Assembly: GCA_016219985.1 (NCBI GenBank)
Contig: JACRJO010000031.1
Location: forward strand, 27,801 to 91,800
Direction: 5' to 3'
DNA from: Sphingobacteriales bacterium
GTDB lineage: Bacteria > Bacteroidota > Bacteroidia > Chitinophagales > Chitinophagaceae
DNA: 64,000 bases
Below, in pieces: positions 45,925 through 54,345 of the stretch (the stretch's first letter is position 1; each line of letters begins with the position of its first letter). The notes under the pieces were generated by a model. The model was not told the DNA's origin, ran no database searches, and saw only the letters and a program-made list of their open reading frames with translations. Position numbers and translations under genes: made by a program.

Positions 45925-46224
45925 TGGATAAAATTTTGGTGTGTAAAATAATAAAAATCCGGCGGTAATCAGGGCAGGAAATCAGTGACTATTAAGACTG
46001 CTGCTGACAGGATGCCTGCAGAAAAGGGACAGCCTGCCTGATAAGAATCACTTTTATAATTTTTGAAACAGGCCTGCTGTCATCGTAATTTCATTGTTCG
46101 CCTGCCGATGGATAAATAATCATACACCGGCCTGGGGATTGCAGACCGGTGCTAACCGTATTACGGCAAATCCGCCAAAGAATGCCTGACCGGCTATTCC
46201 TGAACTCTAAAGCAGGGCCGGGTT
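45925..46224. other. Intergenic region without recognised feature
   Basis: About 300 bases between divergently oriented genes (RDD on minus, DUF5655 on plus). I see no exact -7 box, hairpin with T run, or coding remnant. Confidence 0.5.
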
Positions 46225-46686
46225 ATGAATACAAAAAAGTTATGGAAATGTCCCCGTTGCGGCCGCCGGTTTGAGCGGCAGGGGCAAACGCATTCCTGTC
46301 ATGTTGTTTCACTGAAGGAACATTTTGAAGGAAAGGAAAAGGGAGAAACCCTGTACTATAAACTGGTGCAGGCGATTAAAAAAAAGACCGGGCCATTCAG
46401 GACAGACCCGGTGAAATGCTGTATCCACCTGGTGGACCGCAGCACTTTTGCCGCGGTCAGGGTCCTGCGGCAAAAGATCCGGGTGGACTTTACTCTTCCG
46501 TATAAAGTCAGCAGCCCGCGGCTCTTAGCTTCTGTAAAGATATCGGCCCACCGTTATTTATATTATACAGATGTTACCGGCCCAGCGGAAATCAATGCAG
46601 AACTAATCAGTTGGATCGGCGAGGCCCGCCACCGGGAGAAAGCCGGCCGTTCCGAAGAATCGGATCATTTTAATTTAAAAAACTGA
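46225..46686 (+). CDS. DUF5655 domain protein with N-terminal zinc-finger-like motif
   Basis: 153 residues. The N-terminus has WKCPRCGRRFERQGQTHSCH, a CxxC...HxCH zinc-binding arrangement, followed by the DUF5655 body (LKEHFEGKEKGETLYYKLVQ, KCCIHLVDRSTFAAVRV, KISAHRYLYYTDVTGPAEI). The fold resembles proteins that bind or modify small ligands, but no role is known to me. It is three bases upstream of the next zinc-ribbon gene, so the two are co-transcribed. Confidence 0.75.
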   Translation: MNTKKLWKCPRCGRRFERQGQTHSCHVVSLKEHFEGKEKGETLYYKLVQAIKKKTGPFRTDPVKCCIHLVDRSTFAAVRVLRQKIRVDFTLPYKVSSPRLLASVKISAHRYLYYTDVTGPAEINAELISWIGEARHREKAGRSEESDHFNLKN

Positions 46687-46689
46687 AAT

Positions 46690-46968
46690 ATGGATACCAA
46701 ACATTTTTGTCAAAGCTGCAGCATGCCGCTCGACAAACCCGAAATGATGGGTACCGAAAAGGACGGGACCCGGAGCAAAGACTATTGCACTTATTGTTAC
46801 CAGCATGGCGCTTTTCTCAGTCCCGGTATGACGCTGGAAGAAATGAAAACGCTGGTGAAAACGCAGATGGAAAAAATGAACATCGATTCCGCCCTGGTGA
46901 AGAAAGCGGTGAAGAGCCTGCCGATGCTTAAACGGTGGAACAAGGTCAAAAAACCGGTAGTCGCTTAA
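46690..46968 (+). CDS. Small zinc-ribbon protein (CxxC...CxxC)
   Basis: 92 residues with CQSCSMPL at residues 7-14 and CTYCYQHGAF at about 33-42, making a zinc ribbon of the putative zinc ribbon family (PF12674-like, from memory), then MTLEEMKTLVKTQMEK typical of the family's C-terminal helix. Cytoplasmic. It follows the DUF5655 gene by three bases. Confidence 0.8.
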   Translation: MDTKHFCQSCSMPLDKPEMMGTEKDGTRSKDYCTYCYQHGAFLSPGMTLEEMKTLVKTQMEKMNIDSALVKKAVKSLPMLKRWNKVKKPVVA

Positions 46969-47065
46969 TTTATAAAACAGGGAGTGTTCAGACAGGCAAA
47001 TAGCAGTGATTGCAGGTGAATTTTTATTATAACCGCAGGGGCGGGGAGAACGCAGAGTCGCTTCC

Positions 47066-47101
47066 CCTCCGGGTCTCCCGAAGGGGACCCGGGGGTCTTT
47101 T
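47066..47101 (+). terminator. GC-rich hairpin with T-rich tail
   Basis: CCTCCGGGTC pairs with GACCCGGGGG (one G-T pair), with an inner CCC-GAA-GGG, followed by TCTTTT. It lies 98 bases after the zinc-ribbon gene and probably ends the two-gene unit. Confidence 0.55.
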
Positions 47102-47173
47102 AATCTTTGCGGGATACAAAAAACATCCCGGGGCTGATGAATGCCGTGCAGTAAAGGCTTTCCCGTTAAATAG

Positions 47174-47638
47174 TTAGTGCAGGCTTACTACCTTGGTCAT
47201 CTGCCAGGCGCCATCCCGATGCCGCCAGAAGATGATGAATTTGCTGGCATGCACGGAAGCATTGGGTTCCTCGCTGTTGCGGAAGATATGCTGCCCCATT
47301 TCCACGGCGCCGAAATCCTGGATGGGATAAACTTCAATACTTCCTTTGAGAAGCTCACGGCTGGTGCGCCCGCAGACATATTTCTTTGTACTGGCGAGAA
47401 TTTCATTTTTGTCGGTCATCAGTCCGCCTTTATCATGATAAAACTCGATGGTATCTGCATAATACCGGGCCTGTGTTTCCAGGTCGCAGGTATTATAGGC
47501 AGCAAAGAAAATACTGTCCTGTGCAGCGATCGTATGATACAAGGCCGCATCCACGGGTTTGTACGCCGTTAAAAGCTGCCGGCTGTTGCTGCAGGCCGCG
47601 AGGGAAAGGCAGAGGTAAAAAAAGGAGAGACGTTTCAT
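47174..47638 (-). CDS. DUF4440/NTF2-like lipoprotein
   Basis: 154 residues with a lipoprotein signal (LSFFYLCLSLAACSNSRQ). The NTF2-like/DUF4440 layout is visible: an N-terminal helix with LYHTIAAQDSIFFAAYNTCD, then YADTIEFYHDKGGLMTDKNE, and final strands (IIFWRHRDGAWQMTKVVSLH). Such domains are small cone-shaped folds used as enzymes or binding modules; without more motifs the role is open. A near-match TATTTTG promoter box lies just upstream (47646-47652). Confidence 0.75.
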   Translation of the reverse strand: MKRLSFFYLCLSLAACSNSRQLLTAYKPVDAALYHTIAAQDSIFFAAYNTCDLETQARYYADTIEFYHDKGGLMTDKNEILASTKKYVCGRTSRELLKGSIEVYPIQDFGAVEMGQHIFRNSEEPNASVHASKFIIFWRHRDGAWQMTKVVSLH

Positions 47639-47786
47639 AAGGGCAAAATAGCACCTGCCTCGCTAATTACCCGTAAAATAGGATGAACGGAAGGAGCCAT
47701 CATTTTTGCAGATTTTCTATGATCCTGTGTTCCAGACTATCAGGCTGCAGTAATCAATCATTCAAAAATGAAGATCCCCCGGTCGC

Positions 47787-49745
47787 TTAAAGACCAACCG
47801 AAAGCTCCATCGTGTTTTCCACGTTCAGCCCCGTCATGGCGCCGATGCGGAAGGAGAGTTTCTGTCCTGCCGTGCTCTCTCCACCCACGGTACCGCTGGC
47901 ACTGACTTCGGTGAGATAGGCCAGGTCGGTCACCTGTCCCTTTGTATTGAAAGTGATCTCAAAACCCGTCTTGGCTTCCAGCCCGGTTTTCCGGAAACCC
48001 AGCGGTGGCCCTTCGGCGCTCACCCCCACCCCTCCAAAAATGCTGATCTCCTTTTTTTTGAAATTCCATTTTACCGCGCCGGCCAGTCCTTCAGTACATT
48101 CCAGTTCGAGGCTCTCACAGTCAACCCCCATACTGCAGGGTTCACTGCCGATCTTGAAGGTCTTGCCCTCAAAGGGGCAATCCGGTTTAAATTTATCCGG
48201 TACCGTTACCGCATCATCTGAATTGGAATTTTCCAGCTTATCCGGCGGCATCTGCGGGCAGTCGCCCTGCACGGTGGCAAATGAACCGATATTCTGGAAG
48301 GCAAAACCCAGTTGCCGCACCTGGTAATCGGTATAGAGCAGGGACAGCTGGCTGGTCACAAAACTCTTGCGCCGGTCGTTCAGTTTTTCAAACTCATTCA
48401 TGTCATAGCAGCGGTTCAGGTACGGTTCACAATAGATCCAATACGTCATCAGCAGGTCGGTGTACTTACGGTGACGCTCACCTGCAACCTGGCGCCAGTC
48501 GCGGTAGTACATTTCGCGGATCTGTTTCATATCCTTGCAGCGCTGGATCATAAATTTTTTCCAGGCATCGGGGTTGGCATTCATCGCGGCCACCCTGGCT
48601 TCATCGCCGGCGGTCAGGTTCTGGATCGCCCCGTCCATTTTTTTAATAGCAAGGCTGTCTTCGCGCAGGGCATCGTAGAAGACTTTGTCCAGTTCCTGTT
48701 CATAATACTCCTGCAGGAGGTCCATTTCCAGTATATATTTTTTATACAGCACCCGGCCGCTGCGGCTCTCTTTTTCATACCAGGCCTGTTGTGCCTGCGG
48801 GCTGGCTTTCAGCATTTGCATGGCCTGGTCAAATTCCTTACCGGATGATTTACTGATCTGTCCCAGTTTCTTAATCACCTTGTCTACTGAATTATCATTG
48901 ATCAGGGTTACTGCATCGGGCCAGTTCGGGAAATCCGGGAGCCGGAGCTGGTCCACCGGCATACCGGGATTGGGGGCTTCGGAGCCGCTGCTTCCGGGAG
49001 GGGGATTACCGTATGACTGATCCGGTTTGTATTCTTCCCGGTACTGCAGCCGTTCGTGCAGGCTGCCCATGGATTCGCAGTAAGCGGATCGTATCCCGGC
49101 GAATAGTTGTTTCATGGCGGATTTCAGGTCACGGCGCTTCAGGTAAACGGATACGAGGCTTTGCTGCGCCGGTGCGAAATCCGGGTTTGCCAGCAGGGCT
49201 TGTTTATAGCAAACTTCAGCACTTCGGTCATCCTTTAGTTCAAAGAGGGTATTGCCCAGGTTGGTCAGGATCACCGGGGCATTGGGACAGAGTTTCTTTG
49301 CATAGAGCAGCACTTTCAGCGCGGCTTTATTCGAATCGAGGTCGCGGAGCAGGGAACCGTAGTTGTTTACGATCAGGGTATCGTTGGGAAACAGGGCCGC
49401 GGGTTTGGCGGCGAAGATGGCGGCGGTATTCATTGAATAGCCCAGTCCTTTAACCAGGGCCGAAGCAGAGCTCATGTTACCAGCGAGACGGAGTTTATCT
49501 TCTTTTGCATTCTCCAGTTTGCGGAGTTCGCCATCCACCAGGGCTTTTTCCTTTGCATCATAGATCTGTGCATAGAATTGCCGGACGGTTTTATCCGCCA
49601 TTTTCACCAGTTCGGCGGAGCTGCTCCCTTTTGTGGTATCAACCTTGATATACTGAAAGGCTTTTCCGGTTTGTGCCAGCCCGGAAAGGGGGCTGCCGGA
49701 CAAGCTGAGAACAAACAGCCCGCTGAGAAGAAGTATTCGTTTCAT
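47787..49745 (-). CDS. Secreted TPR-containing protein
   Basis: 652 residues with a signal peptide (ILLLSGLFVLSLSG, cleavage after GLAQ). TPR-like repeats lie at about residues 120-215 (NDTLIVNNYGSLLRDLDSNK, PVILTNLGNTLFELKDDRSA, FAPAQQSLVSVYLKRRDLK). Residues about 270-470 are long charged helices; the last about 150 form a beta-rich region with paired Cys (CPFEGKTFKIGSEPCSMGVD, CESLELECTEG) that looks like a beta-sheet domain or small barrel (GGVGVSAEGPPLGFRKTGLE). I infer a periplasmic or outer-membrane protein. It is followed by no close gene and lies 20 bases downstream of the FnIII-like gene, so the two may be one unit. Confidence 0.7.
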   Translation of the reverse strand: MKRILLLSGLFVLSLSGSPLSGLAQTGKAFQYIKVDTTKGSSSAELVKMADKTVRQFYAQIYDAKEKALVDGELRKLENAKEDKLRLAGNMSSASALVKGLGYSMNTAAIFAAKPAALFPNDTLIVNNYGSLLRDLDSNKAALKVLLYAKKLCPNAPVILTNLGNTLFELKDDRSAEVCYKQALLANPDFAPAQQSLVSVYLKRRDLKSAMKQLFAGIRSAYCESMGSLHERLQYREEYKPDQSYGNPPPGSSGSEAPNPGMPVDQLRLPDFPNWPDAVTLINDNSVDKVIKKLGQISKSSGKEFDQAMQMLKASPQAQQAWYEKESRSGRVLYKKYILEMDLLQEYYEQELDKVFYDALREDSLAIKKMDGAIQNLTAGDEARVAAMNANPDAWKKFMIQRCKDMKQIREMYYRDWRQVAGERHRKYTDLLMTYWIYCEPYLNRCYDMNEFEKLNDRRKSFVTSQLSLLYTDYQVRQLGFAFQNIGSFATVQGDCPQMPPDKLENSNSDDAVTVPDKFKPDCPFEGKTFKIGSEPCSMGVDCESLELECTEGLAGAVKWNFKKKEISIFGGVGVSAEGPPLGFRKTGLEAKTGFEITFNTKGQVTDLAYLTEVSASGTVGGESTAGQKLSFRIGAMTGLNVENTMELSVGL

Positions 49746-49765
49746 AACAGGGAATTAATGCATCA

Positions 49766-50170
49766 TTACTTCACCGGTTTCAGGGTGGTGAAGCTGATAT
49801 CGTTTCCATAGATCGTGTTGCCGGATACAATTGCGTAGGCCCGCACATGCAGGGTGGTGCCTGGAGTTAACCCGGTTATAGCAGACCGGTAGTTCACCGG
49901 TCCCTGGTTAGCCTTGGACAATCCGAATTTAGTGTTGGCGGTCGTGGGATTAACTCCCTTCCCCACACAGACGCCCAGGGTTTTGGGTAAATGCTGCGGA
50001 TCTTCCACGGAGAAAAGGCATTCGGCCGAAGTAGTCTTGATGTTTACCACCTGGAGTGTTTTAACCAGGATGCCAATGGCGGGACTTGCCGGGCGGAAGG
50101 CGCTGCTAATATAGAGTACAACCAATGCCGGCGCCAGGGTAAGGGCCAGCAGGGAGAACAGGCGTTTCAT
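49766..50170 (-). CDS. Small exported fibronectin type III-like protein
   Basis: 134 residues with a hydrophobic N-terminus (LFSLLALTLAPALVVLYISS). The rest is a single Fn3-like domain with the typical Bacteroidota ending ITGLTPGTTLHVRAYAIVSG followed by NTIYGNDISFTT. Probably a periplasmic or surface single-domain protein. It is upstream of and close to the TPR gene on the same strand. Role unknown. Confidence 0.65.
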   Translation of the reverse strand: MKRLFSLLALTLAPALVVLYISSAFRPASPAIGILVKTLQVVNIKTTSAECLFSVEDPQHLPKTLGVCVGKGVNPTTANTKFGLSKANQGPVNYRSAITGLTPGTTLHVRAYAIVSGNTIYGNDISFTTLKPVK

Positions 50171-50270
50171 ATTAAGGTATTTGGCTAAAGGTAGAACAGC
50201 ACCGGGGGGCAGCCCAAGTATTTCAGAGGCCGGGGGATATGATTTTTCTCAATTGAAAATTTCGTTCCTG

Positions 50271-50315
50271 TCATCCTTCGATACGCCGGCCTTATGGGCC
50301 GGCTACTCAGGATGA
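50271..50315. repeat. REP-like palindromic element, second member
   Basis: Outer stem TCATCC (50271-50276) with GGATGA (50310-50315), inner stem GCCGGCC (50285-50291) with GGCCGGC (50297-50303). The connecting ttcgatac and tact match the element at 3846-3888, whereas both stems have changed with pairing kept. Lies between two minus-strand genes. Confidence 0.6.
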
Positions 50316-50322
50316 CTTTCGT

Positions 50323-51156
50323 TTATAATCGTACCCGGTAGGAACTGCTCAGCCTGATAAAAAATCCGTCGCCCCAGTTGCGGACCGTGAGGTAGTTTTT
50401 GTCGTTCAGGCCGGTCCGGATTTTCCGGAACAGTCCAAAACCCGGTTCGAGGGACAGCACCCAGTTTTTGACCGGGTAAAAGTCGAGCCAGGCAGAGAGC
50501 TGGTTATCTTCCAGCCGCATGTACAGGCCATTGTCCAACCGGTAGGAGTTGCTGACAGCGCGGAATGTAAAGCCGCCATAGAGTTGCCTATTCCATTGGT
50601 GTTCGAAGCTCAGCCGGCCGGGCAGGAGGCCGAAGAGATAATTTTTTTTATCAATCCGCCAGTCGGCCCCCAGCAGGGGCATGACGAAGAGGCCGAAGCA
50701 TTCGGCGTTCATATAAACCCCGAAGCGGAACTTCTGGTCCGGCCGGACGGCAAAGCTGGCAAAGCCGGTGCCACCCGGTTGAAAGGTTTTTTTCCCAAAC
50801 AGGGTTTCCCCGTTTGTCCGCACAATGCCCGCCAGCGCCAGGCTCCATTTAGTATTCAGCGGAAAGATCAGTCCCAGCGGCAGGGCCAGGCTTTGAACCG
50901 TGGGAACGATATTCTTTTTACCGGCCGAATCAATCTGCCATTGCTCATAAAAGGGACTCAGCAGCAGGTAAGTTTTTGCTTTGAGTTTAACGGGCAGGTC
51001 GCTGCCGGCCCAGAGATGGGAATGCGGGGTGGCGGCGGCGTTATTGTTGCGGAAAGCATGGGTGTAACGCAGTTGGAGGGGGTCCACGAAAGGTTGGGCA
51101 TGAATGCTAACAGTGAAAAGAATCAGTGTGGTGCTGGTTGAAAGTGATTTTTTCAT
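50323..51156 (-). CDS. DUF6268-like outer-membrane beta-barrel protein
   Basis: 277 residues with signal peptide (TLILFTVSIHAQ). The mature chain alternates strands through its length and ends in SYRVRL-type aromatic/Arg residues: YLLLSPFYEQWQIDSAG, VQSLALPLGLIFPLNTKWSL, FASFAVRPDQKFRFGVYMNA, FLSLEPGFGLFRK-like. This matches my recollection of the DUF6268 family of barrel proteins. Function unknown. Confidence 0.7.
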   Translation of the reverse strand: MKKSLSTSTTLILFTVSIHAQPFVDPLQLRYTHAFRNNNAAATPHSHLWAGSDLPVKLKAKTYLLLSPFYEQWQIDSAGKKNIVPTVQSLALPLGLIFPLNTKWSLALAGIVRTNGETLFGKKTFQPGGTGFASFAVRPDQKFRFGVYMNAECFGLFVMPLLGADWRIDKKNYLFGLLPGRLSFEHQWNRQLYGGFTFRAVSNSYRLDNGLYMRLEDNQLSAWLDFYPVKNWVLSLEPGFGLFRKIRTGLNDKNYLTVRNWGDGFFIRLSSSYRVRL

Positions 51157-51164
51157 ATTTAATG

Positions 51165-51830
51165 TTATGATTCTTTCGTAAATCCTTTAGGATTTTTGAA
51201 AATATAAACAAGATCAAATATGGAAGGAAGCTCATCTTCGAACCATCCATGTAATAATTTTACGGGTACAGCGTCAGTTACATGGCCGTTTGATAAAATG
51301 GCTAAAGCTTTAGGAATAATCTCTGAAGTATCTATTATCTGTAGTTCGTCCAAAAGCCGGAAATTATTATTAAGCTGAATAAGATTACCGTAAAAATTCC
51401 TTTGGATTTCATAGGGAGGTACATTATGCCCACCCATTTTGGCCCGTTCTAATACCCGTAATTCAGAGACAGACGGATTTGATAATCCTAAAAAAATCAT
51501 ATGAATTGTATACCCTGCAGATTTAAAACGCCGGGGGGTCGACCAATTCTCATCTTCGGGAAAGTGGCCTTCATAAACAAAATGATCATTATTGCTAATT
51601 GCCCCGGTAACACGATTTTCAAATTCTTCATTCAACCATGCTAAAGCGATACGTTCAGCTTCTTTTAAAGAGGGGGTTACTTTTTTATAAACCTGTTTAC
51701 GTTTTTGCATAAACAGTTTATCACCATCAAATGGTTCGTAGTTATCCCTGATGTTTTCAGGTAAGTAATACCGGCCTGTGGTTGATTTTCCGGCACCGTT
51801 GGAGCCTGTGATTATGAATAAACCGGGCAT
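51165..51830 (-). CDS. Zeta-toxin-like P-loop kinase
   Basis: 221 residues. The N-terminus has Walker A in LFIITGSNGAGKSTTGRYYL, then PFDGDKLFMQKRK and NNDHFVYEGHFPEDENWSTP, the arrangement of zeta-toxin/AAA kinases that phosphorylate UDP-sugars or other small substrates. ATG 51830 is preferred to a TTG at 51836 that directly abuts the upstream stop. The preceding 82-residue gene ends six bases before it. A toxin-antitoxin pair is plausible, but zeta homologues also act as nucleotide or sugar kinases. Confidence 0.75.
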   Translation of the reverse strand: MPGLFIITGSNGAGKSTTGRYYLPENIRDNYEPFDGDKLFMQKRKQVYKKVTPSLKEAERIALAWLNEEFENRVTGAISNNDHFVYEGHFPEDENWSTPRRFKSAGYTIHMIFLGLSNPSVSELRVLERAKMGGHNVPPYEIQRNFYGNLIQLNNNFRLLDELQIIDTSEIIPKALAILSNGHVTDAVPVKLLHGWFEDELPSIFDLVYIFKNPKGFTKES

Positions 51831-51836
51831 TTGCAA

Positions 51837-52085
51837 TTAAACAAACTGAAGCTTTTTCCGGACAGCATTTTTTTCTGCTTTTGTAAGTTCTCTTACTTTT
51901 TCGAAATCCTTTTTAGATCTGTTAATGGTTACAAGCTGAATATTGCCATCCGGAAATTCAAGATAACATTGATCAGCAGGAAGGCTGGATACATTAATCA
52001 TGAATGGATGCCCGCTCTCCAGTTTGGTTTTTCTCATTAATCGGATAGCGAATAAACCCGACTCTTCCAGTTTTTTTCTTTTCAT
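51837..52085 (-). CDS. Small partner of the zeta-like kinase (possible antitoxin)
   Basis: 82 residues, basic at both ends (MKRKKLEESGLFAIRLMRKT; SKKDFEKVRELTKAEKNAVRK), with a short beta core (CYLEFPDGNIQLVTINRS) and no domain I recognise. Its stop is six bases before the kinase start and both lie on the minus strand in AT-rich DNA, as in two-gene toxin-antitoxin cassettes with the antitoxin first. This is context only. Confidence 0.55.
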   Translation of the reverse strand: MKRKKLEESGLFAIRLMRKTKLESGHPFMINVSSLPADQCYLEFPDGNIQLVTINRSKKDFEKVRELTKAEKNAVRKKLQFV

Positions 52086-52726
52086 CAGCGATTAGATTTA
52101 TTCCAGAGGATTTGACGGGATAAATATACTAAATTTTCAAAGCCCGGAAAGTAACTGAAATTCAGCCACTTGTGTAATTATTATTCATTCCGGCACAACC
52201 CTCATCAGAGAAAACCTGACTTCCAGCCGGCCGGACCGGCGGGAACTGAGGCGTTTCGGAAAGCACAGGTGTAGCGAAGCCGGAGGAACCTGCAAAGGGT
52301 TGAGCAAGGAGACAGCAGGCAGAGTTGCTCAATGCGATTATCAGGAAGAGGGGTTTCAGGGGGAATTTTTTTAAAGGTAAAGAATTCTCAGCAGGGAGTT
52401 TGCCGTAACCGGGCCCGGACTTGTTCGGAGTTAAAGCGCATGGTGCGCTTTAAGGTTGGGGAAATTCAGGCTAATCCGGGAAGGAGTTCTGAATTCGTTA
52501 TATAGCATGCAATGAGTGGAATACGGGTAGCTCCCCTACAAAAAAGGAATGAATACAGGCAGGCACCTGAACAGGCCGGCACGGAACGGAATGTTGAACC
52601 CTTTACCAAATTTATAGCCTAGCTGGTATCTGAAGCGATGGCGGGAAGGACGGTGGCGGGGGTATGAAAAGGATAAGGGAGAAAAGGGCGAGCAGTGGCT
52701 TTTTCAAGGTGGATGATATGCTAAAG
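52086..52726. other. Intergenic region with hairpin and possible barrel remnant
   Basis: About 640 bases without a full gene. A perfect hairpin lies at 52431-52453 (TTAAAGCGCA / TGCGCTTTAA around TGG, no T run). On the minus strand 52536-52640 is an open stretch ending in a stop that reads RYQLGYKFGKGFNIPFRAGL, like the last strands of an outer-membrane barrel; without start or further context it may be a decayed gene end. Nothing else stands out. Confidence 0.4.
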
Positions 52727-53047
52727 TTACGAAACTTCCCAAGCTCTACTTATGAGATCAATTAATTCTTCGATACCCCTTTTATCTGTTGCGGGATCTT
52801 CTGTCAGCTCAATATTTTCAAATTCATGCCAATCAACATCAATACTTGGATCGTATTTGTACTCGGTAAAATGTAAGTCAGGCAGGTCCCATTGGTTTGC
52901 ATAAAACCAAGTTTCATCAATCAGTTTTGAAACAATAATGCCTCGAATCTCATTAATATCTAACCCCTTTTTATTAGTGAAGATGATTTCATTATAGTTC
53001 TTGTAATTACTCCCATCTCTATAGAGGTATGATAATTTGATATTCAT
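52727..53047 (-). CDS. Hypothetical protein, 106 residues, downstream of HNH gene
   Basis: Acidic, AT-rich protein with a beta-rich start (IKLSYLYRDGSNYKNYNEII), a helix (INEIRGIIVSKLIDETWFYA) and a C-terminal helix (GIEELIDLISRAWEVS). No family recognised. It is 48 bases downstream of the HNH gene on the same strand and could be an accessory or immunity protein of that cassette. Confidence 0.5.
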   Translation of the reverse strand: MNIKLSYLYRDGSNYKNYNEIIFTNKKGLDINEIRGIIVSKLIDETWFYANQWDLPDLHFTEYKYDPSIDVDWHEFENIELTEDPATDKRGIEELIDLISRAWEVS

Positions 53048-53095
53048 CCAACTTCCTTTATGCCAACCACTCGCTTATGTTTCGAGGGAGCACCC

Positions 53096-53872
53096 TTATT
53101 TTCGGAATATTACATCCATGTGGTAGTCCAAGAATTCTTTTTTCGGCAAGTATTTTCTTGGCAAGGTTATTTTTGTTCCCACTAGTGGGGCAAAATGGCT
53201 TAAATAATAATTTTGCTTATTTTTTTTCTTTATTTCGGTACACAAAAGAATTTCAAATTTCTCATTGATACTTATGTATCCCTTGTCATAAGCTCTGTCG
53301 TAAAAAGGCGAAAGGCAAATCCCGTTTTCAGGGTTTAACCGCTCCTGCTCATTCTTAGACCAAGGTATAATGTGACTTGCTACTAAAAAATCTGATATAT
53401 CTATACCGGTTACTGCGCATTTATTATCATAATTGGCCAAGACTATTTTACGAAAAGCACTCTGGTTAACTCTTGTTTTTACTTCTCTTATTTTGAACTC
53501 TCCTTTTAGGTGCTCCATTCCTTTAAGATCATCAGCAAATTTAGTTTCAAGAAGTATGTGTTCTTTGTCAGCAAGTATTCGCTCGCTTTCAAATAACAAC
53601 TCCTCTTTATTATTTATAAACTCGTCCCAATAAGGCTTTACCTGTTTACTCCCGCCTTCTAAACCAGATATACCCCTCTGTTGGTGATAGGGGTCAACAC
53701 TTGCAAAATTATTGAGCCGCATAGAGATGGACCCCGGGCTTCTTCCAATAATTTTCGCTAAATGAATAATTTCTGGTGTTTTTGCATCAAGCTTACCAAA
53801 AGGTAGTTTTAAATAAAGATTGAGCGCCAGAATAAATTCATCTCTCGTCCAAAGTCGTTGACCCTCCTTCAT
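53096..53872 (-). CDS. HNH endonuclease (restriction-like)
   Basis: 258 residues. Residues about 1-90 form a DNA-binding-like helical part (RLWTRDEFILALNLYLKLPF, GRSPGSISMRLNNFASVDP), residues about 145-235 an HNH domain: CAVTGIDISDFLVASHIIPW with the first His, ERLNPENGICLSPFY with the Asn and DRAYDKGYISI. This is the HNH_2-type pattern of genes linked to restriction or defence. The final His of the canonical pattern (LHDRAFD) appears as Tyr here, though that position varies. Starts six bases after the zinc-ribbon gene. Cytoplasmic nuclease; target unknown. Confidence 0.8.
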   Translation of the reverse strand: MKEGQRLWTRDEFILALNLYLKLPFGKLDAKTPEIIHLAKIIGRSPGSISMRLNNFASVDPYHQQRGISGLEGGSKQVKPYWDEFINNKEELLFESERILADKEHILLETKFADDLKGMEHLKGEFKIREVKTRVNQSAFRKIVLANYDNKCAVTGIDISDFLVASHIIPWSKNEQERLNPENGICLSPFYDRAYDKGYISINEKFEILLCTEIKKKNKQNYYLSHFAPLVGTKITLPRKYLPKKEFLDYHMDVIFRK

Positions 53873-53878
53873 AGTTAG

Positions 53879-54103
53879 TTATATTACTTCCCACAATTTA
53901 AGAAAATATTTTTCCTCATTTTCAATGCCAATAAACTTGCACTCAGCATTTCGACATTCTTGAATGAGTGTTTTCGCATTTGTATGATAGAAAGATGCTA
54001 TCTCTTCGCACCTTGAACCGCAATGTGGGCAAGTAAATGGTTGTTCATTCATTAGAAACATTTCTAGGGGTCTAAAATACATTGGATTTTCTCCTTTCTC
54101 CAT
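53879..54103 (-). CDS. Zinc-ribbon protein upstream of HNH endonuclease
   Basis: 74 residues from ATG 54103. An alternative ATG at 54082 has a Shine-Dalgarno-like AAAGGAG eight bases upstream, which is unusual in this phylum, and would give 67 residues. A zinc ribbon is formed by FTCPHCGSRCEEI and QECRNAECKFIGI. It is the first gene of a three-gene minus-strand unit with the HNH nuclease, separated by six bases. It may bind nucleic acid or the nuclease; no data. Confidence 0.6.
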   Translation of the reverse strand: MEKGENPMYFRPLEMFLMNEQPFTCPHCGSRCEEIASFYHTNAKTLIQECRNAECKFIGIENEEKYFLKLWEVI

Positions 54104-54271
54104 TAGCAAGAGTACTTAATGCCGCCTAATGCACATTTGCGTTTAAGTCACTATTAAAAATGATACCAGGCTTATTCTATGGTGGAATCTTGTTGAGAGT
54201 TTCGGACCTGTTTATGAAATTTGCTTGCCTTATCATGCACATCCGCCATCCCTTAAAGGTACTCCTAAATA

Positions 54272-54295
54272 AAAAACCCCGGTAAAGGGGTTTTT
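54272..54295. terminator. Bidirectional terminator
   Basis: AAAAACCCC (54272-54280) pairs perfectly with GGGGTTTTT (54287-54295) around GGTAAA; the A and T runs make it work on either strand. It ends the 54346-55950 gene, which is transcribed leftwards. Confidence 0.75.
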
Positions 54296-54345
54296 ATTTG
54301 TGCTGCTTTTCGGCAGCGCAAGCCTGTTCGCGCTAACCGCTTTTC

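Noticed and set aside
48312..48848. Open frame of 178 codons on the plus strand
   Set aside because: Antisense to the TPR gene, which has a signal peptide and repeats; hydrophobic runs arise from complementing its charged helices.
52431..52453. Terminator
   Set aside because: The hairpin is perfect but lacks a T run on either side and is not placed right after a gene.
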